From Pavlovales sp. CCMP2436 (lineage: Eukaryota; Haptophyta; Pavlovophyceae; Pavlovales), in contig MU631492.1 of NCBI GenBank assembly GCA_026770615.1, positions 131,666 through 143,079 of the forward strand: a DNA stretch of 11,414 nucleotides, given 5' to 3'. This document shows, one piece after another, positions 1 through 7,800 of the stretch. Under the pieces are notes generated by a model that was not told the origin of the DNA, made no database searches, and saw nothing but the letters and a program-made list of their open reading frames with translations. A program made the translations under genes and the position numbers. The first letter of the stretch is position 1. Every line of letters starts with the position of its first letter.

Positions 1-951
1 TAAACGCCCTTGCCCGGGCACACTACCGGAGATCCATCGGCACGCGCGGTGGCGCCCAAGCCAGCGCAGCTGACTAAGGCACGCAGCAGGCGATGGGCGA
101 CGCAGCGCTCAGATTAGCACAACATTCAGAACAGTCAGACGCCAGCTTGAATCCCTATCATAAATATATATTATTAGTGGCTTAGCAGCGTTCAACAAGG
201 GGTGTTCAAATGTGGAGACATGTAATAGTGGCGGGGAGGCCCTACGTGCTAGCGACCGCGGGAGCGTTTCACCAGTGACACCACCGTCGAACATGAGCAT
301 CCCACCGGCTCAGGTTTGCACTACCACGGCATCAGCTGTTGATCGATGCGCAATGCATTCAGGCATCACCACAGCATCACCAATCACCAGGGCACCACGC
401 GCATAGTCAGACTCAGAGTCGAGATGTAAAGTAATGCTTTATTAAACGGTAACCAAAACTTAAACTAAATGTAGTCCTTAGTAGTTATATAAATTAATAC
501 AAAGAGGCTGATAATATAAAATATAAAATAATAATATTAGTTATATATAAATTAAAATTTAGAACAACTAAAATCAAAATATAACCGTTTGCGTCGGCAC
601 TCACAGGCGACAGATCACAAATCACAGATCTACACGGCTTGAAAGAGGCGCACACGATAGCCCCAGCTGGGCTGCGCCTGGCATTGCTGCCGGTCTCGTG
701 CGTGCAGCGTTGGCGTTGACGCCCTCTCCCTTGCTCTGAACACGTACCTAGTCGCGCGCGGCGGCAACGGCTTGCCGTGCGGCCGGACGTGACTGGCGGA
801 CGTGGTCGCTGTAATGGCGTGCGTAGTGCAGCGCACATCGTCGCGAGTGCGTCAGCCAGGCGCGAAGGCCCGAACGGCATGCGGCGGACACGAATGGCAG
901 CGCTCCCGAGATGCAGTCGGAGCGCCTTCTGTGGTCCGCCACAACCGCTGC
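1..951. other. Spacer and distal 3' flank, no gene recognised
   Basis: I see no coding region here that resembles a known protein. Positions about 93-172 are a copy of a dispersed repeat (own entry). Positions about 420-590 are strongly AT-rich and include AATAAA on the minus strand (438-443). That could be a polyadenylation signal for the minus-strand selenoprotein gene, but it lies nearly 700 bases past that stop codon, so the link is weak. Positions 600-950 are GC-rich, with open frames on both strands. None of these has a recognisable motif, and I treat them as chance frames. Confidence 0.5.
93..172 (+). repeat. Dispersed repeat R1, single copy
   Basis: This stretch closely matches 9466-9541, sharing the order GGGCGACGCAGCGCTCAGA, then ACATTCAGAACAGTCAGACG, then AATCCCTATCATAAATATA. 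Inverted copies lie at 9607-9663 and, partially, at about 9101-9132. Presence at both ends of the window, in both orientations, marks it as a dispersed element rather than a local duplication. No coding capacity is visible in it. Confidence 0.85.
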
Positions 952-1019
952 CGCGCGATCGTATCGGTGAGAGCCACGCCCTGATGGGTCTGGTGGCCTC
1001 ACGTCATGGTGTACGCGCG
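952..1019 (-). promoter_or_regulatory. Candidate SECIS element in the 3' UTR
   Basis: Read on the minus strand, this is a hairpin starting about 108 bases after the selenoprotein stop codon. The basal stem is CGCGCG (1019-1014) with CGCGCG (957-952), followed by an internal loop. The core matches the eukaryotic SECIS quartet: AUGAC (1007-1003) faces CGAU (966-963), giving U-U, G-A, A-G and C-C non-Watson-Crick pairs. Helix II is GUGAG-GCCAC (1002-993) with GUGGC-U-CUCAC (977-967): ten base pairs and one bulged U. The apical region holds AGA at 991-989 and a possible CCC/GGG mini-helix closing an AUCA loop, as in form-2 SECIS elements. The weak point is that the unpaired adenosines read A-G-A, not the usual AA. 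In eukaryotes such an element directs UGA recoding to selenocysteine from the 3' UTR, through SBP2 and eEFSec. I found it by eye, not by folding. Confidence 0.7.
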
Positions 1020-1126
1020 ACGAGGCGTGTGTGAGAATGGAGAGGACCGAGCAAACGCTGGCACAAGGCTTCAGGGTGTAGAAGGTGGGTCAAGGTGATG
1101 CTGTATTTTCATCGGTGGAGACGGGC

Positions 1127-1914
1127 TTAAAGCTCTTCCTTGCCCTCAGCAGTCACCATCACTGCGAGCTGCTTGAGCATCGAGACGCGCCGAGCAATCC
1201 ACTCCCGCTCCTTGGGTGCATCTTTGGGTGCCTCCTCGGCCTGGGCAGCGAGCGCGTCGAGCTCCTGGTGAACCTCCTCGGCAGTTGGCTGCACTTTCCA
1301 GCCGTCGATCCAAGCGCGCTCCTCGGGCGTGCACAGCTCGCCACTGCGCACTTCACAGAGGTATGTGCCCGAAACCTCAGAGACGTAGACGAGCATCGCG
1401 CCAGGTTTGCCGAGCTCATCGCAGATCCTGTCCGCGGTCTTCTGGGCGTACGGTAGACCGTCGGTGCCCGTCGCCGAGTTGAAGAAGCGCATGGTGGGCC
1501 AGCCGCCAGCGCCGGGATTGAACGAAGTCCCGAATGCGCCGTGGACCTTGTCAGTCGCCAGGTTTACGTCGCCAAATACGATGGAGCTGGACTGGTTAGC
1601 AAAAGCGCGCGTGGCTGCATTCCACGCGGGCGCCTGCTTGGTTCATCAGCCTCAGCCCGCCGAGGCGATGATGCGGAGAAAGAGCGTACGCTGACTACGA
1701 AGGTACGGGTGTGGGGGGGGGGGGGGGAGGGGGGGGTGATGAGCAGGTGGGCCATGCAGCGGCTATCAGCGCGGGCAGCGGGATAGACTCACGAGTCGAT
1801 GGCCCCTTGGATCGTGGCCTCGACGTTGTCCAGCGTGACGCGCGTGACGCGCGAGAAATGGCCGTCCGGGTAGATTCCTGCGGCAGCGAGCGCCAGCGCG
1901 GCGAGAAGCGCCAT
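1127..1914 (-). CDS. Thioredoxin-fold selenoprotein with a Sec-Gly-Sec-Sec motif, two exons, probably ER-luminal
   Basis: Exon 1 is 1793-1914 and exon 2 is 1127-1694. The intron, 1695-1792, has donor GTGAGT, acceptor CGTAG and a long C-tract (1713-1736), and the phases match. The product is 229 residues if UGA is read through. Residues 1-13 (MALLAALALAAAG) look like a signal peptide. Residues 43-54 read RTLFLRIIASAG, a thioredoxin-like first strand. In-frame UGA codons follow at residues 55, 57 and 58 (genomic 1652-1654, 1646-1648, 1643-1645), then TKQAPAWN. Residues 102-111 (GAGGWPTMRF) supply the cis-proline loop of the thioredoxin fold. The C-terminus is KEEL, similar to an ER-retention signal. 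Both sides of the UGA cluster stay in one frame with no other kind of stop. UGA ends both the RING gene and MSH5 here, so it is not a general sense codon. The start chosen is the first Met of the hydrophobic leader. A decaying gene is the alternative, but the SECIS-like hairpin and intact frame argue against it. Substrate and partner are unknown. Confidence 0.75.
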
Positions 1915-2453
1915 GTCCCCTTTGCTCGAGAGCTGGACCCGAGAGCGGCCTCGGTCCAAGGGAGTACTCGGTCTCGAAGCCCGTACCCGACTCGACGAAC
2001 TGCTCCGCCGTTTGGCAGAAATTAAATGTGTGCGCCGCTGATAGAAAGCTCTCCTCTCGCCTGCGCTGTCGCCCACCGAGGCAGGACGTTGGGAACTGGC
2101 GAGGACGCTGATGCACGCTGGTTCAATGTGCCCTAGTCTCACGCGCCCCTGTTCTCGGGACTAGGCAGCTCAAGGACGATGGGCTCTGCTGCTCCACCGA
2201 CGACTTACTCCCAGCATCTGCGCTCGCGCTCTACATAATTCGAGCTCTCAGGGGCACGACACTATATCTTGAGGTTCAGTTCTTATTACATACTCGACCC
2301 CTAGTTATTATTATATTCGCCAACCCACGCCGCCGTTCGAGGCGAAGCGATGTGGAAGCGAGGTGGACGGGCGCTCTGCTCGGCACTTTGAGCGACTGCC
2401 AAGCAGGTGGACGGGCCGACTGCAGGTGGACACTACGAGGTGGACGGCGCTAG
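1915..2453. promoter_or_regulatory. Divergent promoter region between the selenoprotein and APC11-like genes
   Basis: The two genes start 540 bases apart on opposite strands, so this stretch must hold both 5' regions. An AT-rich core lies at about 2260-2325. On the plus-strand side, the octamer AGGTGGAC occurs four times just before the start codon, at 2361, 2405, 2424 and 2438. The palindrome TGACGTCA, the consensus of CREB/ATF-type bZIP proteins, occupies 2455-2462 and overlaps the start codon of the RING gene. Function for any of these is inference. No TATA box is clearly placed. Confidence 0.4.
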
Positions 2454-3179
2454 ATGACGTCACGCGACAGCAGCGTGCTGCGCGTCGAACAGCAGCACGC
2501 AAGCGTGGCTGAGAGCGCAGATCTAGTGATGACACCAGCGACGGCGTCTGACGCGCTCGCGGGCTTGACGGCGGCCGCTGCTGAGGAGCCGAAGGAGGCG
2601 GTGGCGGAGCAGCAGATAGAGCAGGTGGCAGCTGCAGTCGCGGCTGCTCCCTATGTTGCTCCGTCGCCGGAGGAGGGCGCGACTGCCACCGAGCGCGCGT
2701 CGAACGCTGAGGCTGCCCGGATAAGCCATGCCGTTGCGTTCCGCACCGCTCAGTCGGCGCCTCTCCCTGCCGCGAGCCGACTCAAGGTCACGGTGAAGTC
2801 TTGGACCACGGTCGCCTGGTGGACATGGGGGGCGGACGAGGATGTAGATGCCTTGTGCGGGATATGCGCGCAGGCGCTCGACGGATGTGCATCTGGCGCG
2901 CCTGGGCCTGGCGACGACTCGCCGGTGGCATGGGGCAAGTGTGAGCACTTCTTCCACTTGCTCTGCATCTCGACCTGGCTCAATTCTAAGAACTCGTGCC
3001 CGATTTGCAGGCGAAACTGGGAGTTCGCGCCGCAGAGCACGCCGCCACTGGGCGACGAGGTTGATCTACTGGGCAAAAGCCTTGCCGCCGCCCTCCTCGC
3101 GAACGAACCGTCTGTCGCCGTCGGTGTCGGCCGCGTGCATGAGCAGGTGGCGCTGTGGGAGGCAGGCGGCAGCACATGA
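2454..3179 (+). CDS. ANAPC11: RING-H2 protein of the APC11/RBX1 family
   Basis: This intronless frame encodes 241 residues. Residues 110-193 align from memory with APC11 and RBX1, the RING subunits of the anaphase-promoting complex and cullin ligases. LKVTVKSW at 110-117 corresponds to the cullin-binding N-terminal strand, WTWGADEDVDALCGIC follows, then PGDD at 151-155, VAWGKCEHFFH, and CPICRRNWEF at 182-191. PGDD and the overall spacing favour APC11 over RBX1. Eight RING ligands are visible: C135, C138, C163, H165, H168, C171, C182 and C185. The third zinc site usual in APC11/RBX1 looks lost: only C145 remains, and the positions of the other two cysteines and the extra histidine hold other residues. 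The protein is far longer than typical APC11 (about 84 residues), with an Ala/Glu-rich N-terminal extension (1-105) and a 50-residue tail. An in-frame TAG immediately precedes the ATG, so translation starts here or at Met26. APC11 recruits E2 enzymes to ubiquitinate cyclins and securin. The exact subfamily is less certain than the RING fold. Confidence 0.85.
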   Translation: MTSRDSSVLRVEQQHASVAESADLVMTPATASDALAGLTAAAAEEPKEAVAEQQIEQVAAAVAAAPYVAPSPEEGATATERASNAEAARISHAVAFRTAQSAPLPAASRLKVTVKSWTTVAWWTWGADEDVDALCGICAQALDGCASGAPGPGDDSPVAWGKCEHFFHLLCISTWLNSKNSCPICRRNWEFAPQSTPPLGDEVDLLGKSLAAALLANEPSVAVGVGRVHEQVALWEAGGST

Positions 3180-3486
3180 TCGTTTAGTGACTAAGCGGTG
3201 CTTAAAGTGCTCAGCGCACATATGTCGCATGGTGTCCAATTACTCTATATTATACGAAGTATGGGTAGCTGTCACTATTCTGTTCTACAGGGGATCGCGG
3301 GCAATAAGAGCGGCGCTTTTTGAGGCGGAGGCTGAGTTTCTTAGCAAATTACATACAAACAATGGTTAAATTTTGGTTACAATTACTATTGAAGGGCAAA
3401 AAAACGAGGCTCGGTTTCTTAACACGACGCTTTCTTATTGCCCGCGATCCAATGTATTCATATTCATATTATTAATCTATCCGTGA
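3180..3486. other. Downstream flank of the RING gene with a short TIR element
   Basis: No gene is seen here. The stretch is the 3' flank of the plus-strand RING gene and contains the 159-base inverted-repeat element listed separately at 3292-3450. The remainder is moderately AT-rich and without recognisable motifs. Confidence 0.5.
3292..3450. mobile_element. Small MITE-like element with 18-bp terminal inverted repeats
   Basis: The left end, GGATCGCGGGCAATAAGA (3292-3309), is exactly inverted at the right end (3433-3450). Beyond these 18 bases the arms stay partly similar. Inside, GAGGCTGAGTTTCTTAG (from 3328) and GAGGCTCGGTTTCTTAA (from 3406) form an internal direct repeat. The element is too short to encode anything, so it would be non-autonomous. 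I do not see a clear target-site duplication in the flanks. A structured 3' UTR or transcription-end hairpin of the RING gene is the alternative. Confidence 0.55.
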
Positions 3487-3490
3487 ATTC

Positions 3491-3885
3491 CGATACCGGG
3501 TAAGGACCAGGGCGCGGACCCGTCGAGAACAAGTCCGGAATTGGTTTCCGTCAAGCTTTAAAGATCTCCATAGACGAAGGATTTGACGGGGAGTAACTTT
3601 GTTCGTGTGTCTTGACACCTGATTCTAACAGAAGTGACGAGTAAATGGCCTCCAAAGTGAGGGTGGTTTTTGACTGTAAAACCACCAACTTCGGAGGCCG
3701 TTTGAGGACGATCCCGTTGAAATCAGGTGTCGCGCCCACTCGCCGAAGTTGTTCCTCGTCAAATTCTGCTTTTACGTAGGAATGCCTTCAGGTTTTCAAA
3801 GCTATTGAGAACACCACTCTGTGAAAAGAATGATGACCCTAGTCATTCTTTCTTTATTCGCAAATATAATCCTTACCCGATATCG
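3491..3885. repeat. Long imperfect foldback element with a strong central hairpin
   Basis: The ends are inverted copies: CGATACCGGGTAAGGA (3491-3506) against TCCTTACCCGATATCG (3870-3885), one mismatch. Further inward, ATTTGACGGGGAGTAACTTT (from 3581) pairs with the stretch ending in CGTCAAAT near 3763. GACACCTGATT (3614-3624) pairs with AATCAGGTGTC (3721-3731). The centre, 3647-3699, is a near-perfect hairpin with GGCCTCC/GGAGGCC and GGTGGTTTT/AAAACCACC arms. The similarity of the two arms along about 200 bases suggests an inverted duplication or foldback transposon. No coding sequence is recognisable. If transcribed it would form a long double-stranded RNA and could be a source of small RNAs; that is inference. 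Confidence 0.65.
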
Positions 3886-4836
3886 AGCTTCATGGGCAGA
3901 TTCGCACATGCACACACACTCCGGTGAGTCCACCGAGCCCACCACAGCCGAGCCTGCCACAGTGCCCCCCCGCCAAACCTGCAGCCAGACAGTCCTCCCA
4001 GCCTGCCTGCAAAAGTGGGTTGTTTCATGTCTGCCAGTCTGAAAATTGGAGATCGAGCAGCTTGCACTATGGTTCGAGCTCACCATATTGCGGGCTGCGG
4101 GCGCGTTGTTACAAGCGCGATGCGGCCTGCTCAACCAAGGTGCATGCGGGCTACTACTCCATCGGGCTGGCCCTCCTTTTGTCGGTAATGTTCTCCCCTC
4201 GGTCATGTCAGCAGCTACTGTACCTGCGCGGATTTCGTACGTCTGGCCTCGTCACCCAACATGCCAGTTACAAACATCGTGTGTGCGTGTTCTGCCAAAT
4301 CTGACCACGGTCAGATCTGAGCGGCAAGACCAGAACTTAAATACTGCTCAAATCCCGATTTGGGGTGTGACAGTGAGATGACATGCATAAACGTGCTTGC
4401 AAAAAAAAAGCGATGAACTATAATTCGCAAGGTAGTCATGTAGTTATGATGAGAGAAATTACTGTTCAGCGAGTGTACGCCGCTAGGTGCGAGTATCTAT
4501 CCCAAAGCGAGTCACACATTGAATTATGTGTACGGGGTGTGGTAGCTGCTAAGGTTACTTGCTTCCTTTGTAAGTAGTGTATAACAAGTTATATAAGTTA
4601 GTTCAAATCTATTCTTAAACACAACGTGTATATACATGTATTTACCAACATCAACATAGTTATATATCAACATATATATCAACGTATATATATATATATA
4701 GTGCGTAGATATACGTATGTAACCCTGCGGCACTGATCAAGGTGTGCGTAATAGCTCTCGACGGGTGTTTCCATCCTTCTCGGCCGGCGAGAGGGGACAC
4801 AGGGAATGTGCCATGGGTGAGCAGGCGTCGGATGCC
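3886..4836. other. Unassigned region downstream of MSH5
   Basis: No known protein is recognised. A plus-strand frame at 4046-4381 and frames on both strands around 3800-4300 are open but show no family motif, so I do not call them. A C-tract followed by a possible acceptor (3965-3982) resembles the intron ends seen in this window, so an exon of an unrecognised plus-strand gene cannot be excluded. ATCTGACC-AC-GGTCAGAT (4299-4316) is a short palindrome. From 4560 the sequence is AT-rich with a (TA)n run at about 4684-4700. Positions 4700-4836 are the immediate 3' flank of MSH5. Confidence 0.4.
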
Positions 4837-7800
4837 TCAGTAACGCGCGACACTCGAGAGGAACGACTGGACGGCCTCCTTGGAGTCGACGTCGAGGGCG
4901 AGCAGCTGTTTGATGACGCGCTTGGTGCGCGAGGCGACGTTGATTCCATGCGCGCTCTTCGCGCCGACGGGCTTGCGGGCGCGCGTGAGCCACTGCACCT
5001 CCTCCGCGCGGGTGAGGATGCTCTCGGGCACGCCAACCGAGCGCCCGACCGAGCACGCGAAGCTGTGGTTGCAGCAGCCGTCGATCACCTTGTAGAGGAG
5101 TAGCACGCTCTCCTTGCCGTCCTCGTCCGCGGGCTGCACGAGCACCTCCATCGTCTTGTGCTGCAGGCCGAGGCTCACGACTGGCGGCAGGTCGAGCAGC
5201 TCGGTGAAGTGCGTCGCGATGAGCAGCCGCGGACACTGCGCGCCGCGCCCCGCGAGCTCAAGCAGGACACTCGCGAGCAGCGAGAGGCCGTCGGTGAAGT
5301 GCGTGCCCTGCGCCGACGGGAGAGGAGAGGGGGGGGGGGAGGCAGAGAGGGAAGCACTCAGCGCGGGCGCCACGCACGGGCAAGAGCGGGGCTAGCTCGC
5401 TCACGGCTCACCTTGCCAAATTCGTCGAGGATCAGCAGCGTCCGCTCCGTACTCGCTGTGAGCATGAGCGCCGCCTGGTGCAGGTCAAACATGCTGCACC
5501 AGTGGGAGCGGGCAGTTAGGACGATCAGAGGGCAGGCAAGAGCAGGCAGTCAGTGAGCAGGCAGTCGACAGGCAGGGCAGTGCTCTCACAAGGTGGACTT
5601 GGCGATCGCTGCCGTCTCGCGGCTGAAGACCCGCGTCTGGATGCGGTCGGTCAGGCCGATCCTGGCAAACTTGGCTGGCACGAAGCTGCCGACGTGGGCG
5701 AGGTAGACTGCAATCGCCACCTGCTTGAGGTAGACGGACTTACCCGAGCCGTTGGGACCGGTGAGTACCGTGATGGGCCCGTTCTTGCCGCCAGTGCCAA
5801 GCAACACGTCGTTTGGGATGCACTCGGTACGCTGCGCGGCGATCGGGTGCCATGAGGCCTCGAGCTCGATGACCGGCTGCTCGACCAGCTCAGGCCGGCA
5901 GAAGCGCAGGTCCTGCGCCGCGTGCGCGAGCGAGCAAAGCGCGTCGAGTTCGGCGAGAAGCTCGAGCGACTTGAGCAGCCGGTCCGCCTTGAGCAGCAGC
6001 CGAGCCTCCAAGAGGATGATGATCGCCAGGTCGCGGTCGGCGATCTGCGAGGCGATGTCCCCTACCGAGCCGTCGAGATGGTCGGCAGCCGCCGACTTGC
6101 AGTAGATAGACTCCCCCGAGGTGAACCCGTCGTGGTCGACGAGCATGCGCGGCCGGACCGCCGCGGGCAGCCGCTCGTACATGGCGAGTAGCTGCGCGGG
6201 CGCCGTGAGGAAGAAGCCGAGCTGGGGCACGTAAAGTGCCTGGAGCTCGAGGATCAGCCCGACGAGCGGCTCGCGCGAGGTGAACGTGACGTCGGCGCGG
6301 AGGAGGCCGCCTTCGACAAGCGCCTCCAGGGCCACCTCGCGCTCGAGCTGCGTCGCCTCGTCGAGGACCTTACAGCAAGTGGGGTGTGTGCGTAAGCATG
6401 TGTGCGTGCGTATGCTGCGTGTGCTTGCGTGTGTGTGGGTGTGCGTGTGCGTGTGCATGTGCGTGAATGCGTGAATACGTGTGTGTGAGAGAGAGAGAGT
6501 GAGTGAGTGAGTGTGTATGTGCGTGTGTACCTCCTGCATGCTGTGAAAGACCTCAACCAGCCGGTCCCGCTCTGCGTCGACCCCGTCGTTGATCACAACG
6601 CGCGCGCTCTCCTTCTGGGAGGCTGGAAAGTTCACAAAGACGGTGAGTAGCTGCGCGATGCCGTTGAGCGATTGCGTGAGCTCGTCGGCGTCGACGAAGC
6701 GCTGGAGCAGCCGCGGCAGGACGAGCCCGCGCTCCTCGGCCGCGATCGACTGGACTACAAGCAGCTCGTGCGCGCGCCGGTGTGCCACGCAGTGGTCACG
6801 TAGCTCCTTGAGGTCAGCGATCTTGCACCTGCGAGGGCGGGCGGGCGGACGAGAGACTCGTGAGCTTGAGGTTGGGTCGGCGCGCGGTTCGGCAGTTCCT
6901 GGGCGTGAACGCAGGGTGGGGGCGTGGAGGCGGGTACATACCCCGTGCGGATGCGCGAGATGCATTGCGCAACGTCCTTGCAGCCCGATAGCGATTCGCG
7001 CACGTGCGTGAAGAGGTCTGTGGAGGCCGAGCCGACCAAAAAGGAGACGGAATCAAGGCGCTCTGCGAGGACGGTCATGTCATTAGTCGGCGCGGCAAAC
7101 CACATGCGCAGCTTGCGCTCGCCCACCTTGGAGCGCGTGCGGTTCATCAGCGCGAAGAGCGAGAGACCCTCCTTGGTGCGCCCGCCGTACGCTACAAGGG
7201 GAGGGAGGGGTGCGCACGCTTGAGGCGACTGGCACGGGCGCTTTGGCGCGGCGCGAGGAGGGGTTACGCTATGTTATGATGCCACTTCTACCGCCTGGGG
7301 CGCAGTTCTCGGGCTCTTACCGCTCGGGTGGAGGTGCCGCTTGAAGATGGAGAGCGAGTGCATCGCGCACGATTCAATGACCAGGTTCTTGCCAATCGCA
7401 TGCAGCACGATGCGCAGCACGCCCACGGCCCCGCCCGAGCGCGCGCACGCTGCGAGGAGCACGCCCACCGCGCGCAGCATCTCGCCGTCCGCGGGCAGCT
7501 TGGTGTAGTGGAAGCTACCGAGGTCCTCGTTTGGCAAGTCGGACGGGCAGTCGGCGGTGCGTAGGAAGCTGAGCGCCCTGCGCGACGCCTCGAGCGTCGC
7601 CTCGGCCGGCTTAACGAGCTGCACCATAAAGTGCTCGGGGCGCTCGCTCACCGGGTCGAGCGAGAGCTGCTCGAGCAGGCGCACGTCAGAGGCCGAGGGC
7701 GCGAGGATGACCGACGGGTTCATCGTCTCCTTGAGCAGCTTGAGCTGCTCGAAGTGCGGCGCGTGCTCCTCGAGCTCGGTGCAGTGGATCTCCTCGTTCA

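Noticed and set aside
494..1034. Several overlapping frames on both strands
   Set aside because: GC-rich sequence gives long chance frames; none has a recognisable motif, and part of the stretch is the selenoprotein 3' UTR.
1127..1492. A 121-residue minus-strand protein starting at Met 1492
   Set aside because: The frame continues upstream with sensible residues (FNPGAGGWPT before this Met, a cis-Pro loop). The Met is internal, residue 109 of the spliced selenoprotein; only the UGA cluster hides the rest.
1640..1660. The three UGAs as a pseudogene lesion or as part of a longer intron
   Set aside because: No frameshift or TAA/TAG is present, and the sequence before the UGAs (RTLFLRIIASAG) looks coding. 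Acceptors just after the cluster do not match the phase of the exon 1 donor. I keep this as the main alternative, but it is less likely.
1640..1660. UGA reassigned to Trp or Cys in this nucleus
   Set aside because: MSH5 and the RING gene both end in TGA and use TGG for their tryptophans.
4299..4316. Palindrome ATCTGACC-AC-GGTCAGAT
   Set aside because: The arms are only 8 bp, with no repeat elsewhere and no gene nearby to regulate; possible by chance.
3802..4381. Frames on both strands (up to 134 residues)
   Set aside because: No family resemblance, no splice-consistent extension and no conserved motif; kept only as unassigned sequence.
4684..4700. Short (TA)n run as an origin or promoter
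   Set aside because: It is a simple microsatellite in AT-rich spacer; nothing else supports a function.
6254..6556. Thr/His-rich segment as part of MSH5
   Set aside because: It is a CA-repeat intron with good GT and AG ends in matching phase; MSH5 homologues have no such insertion.
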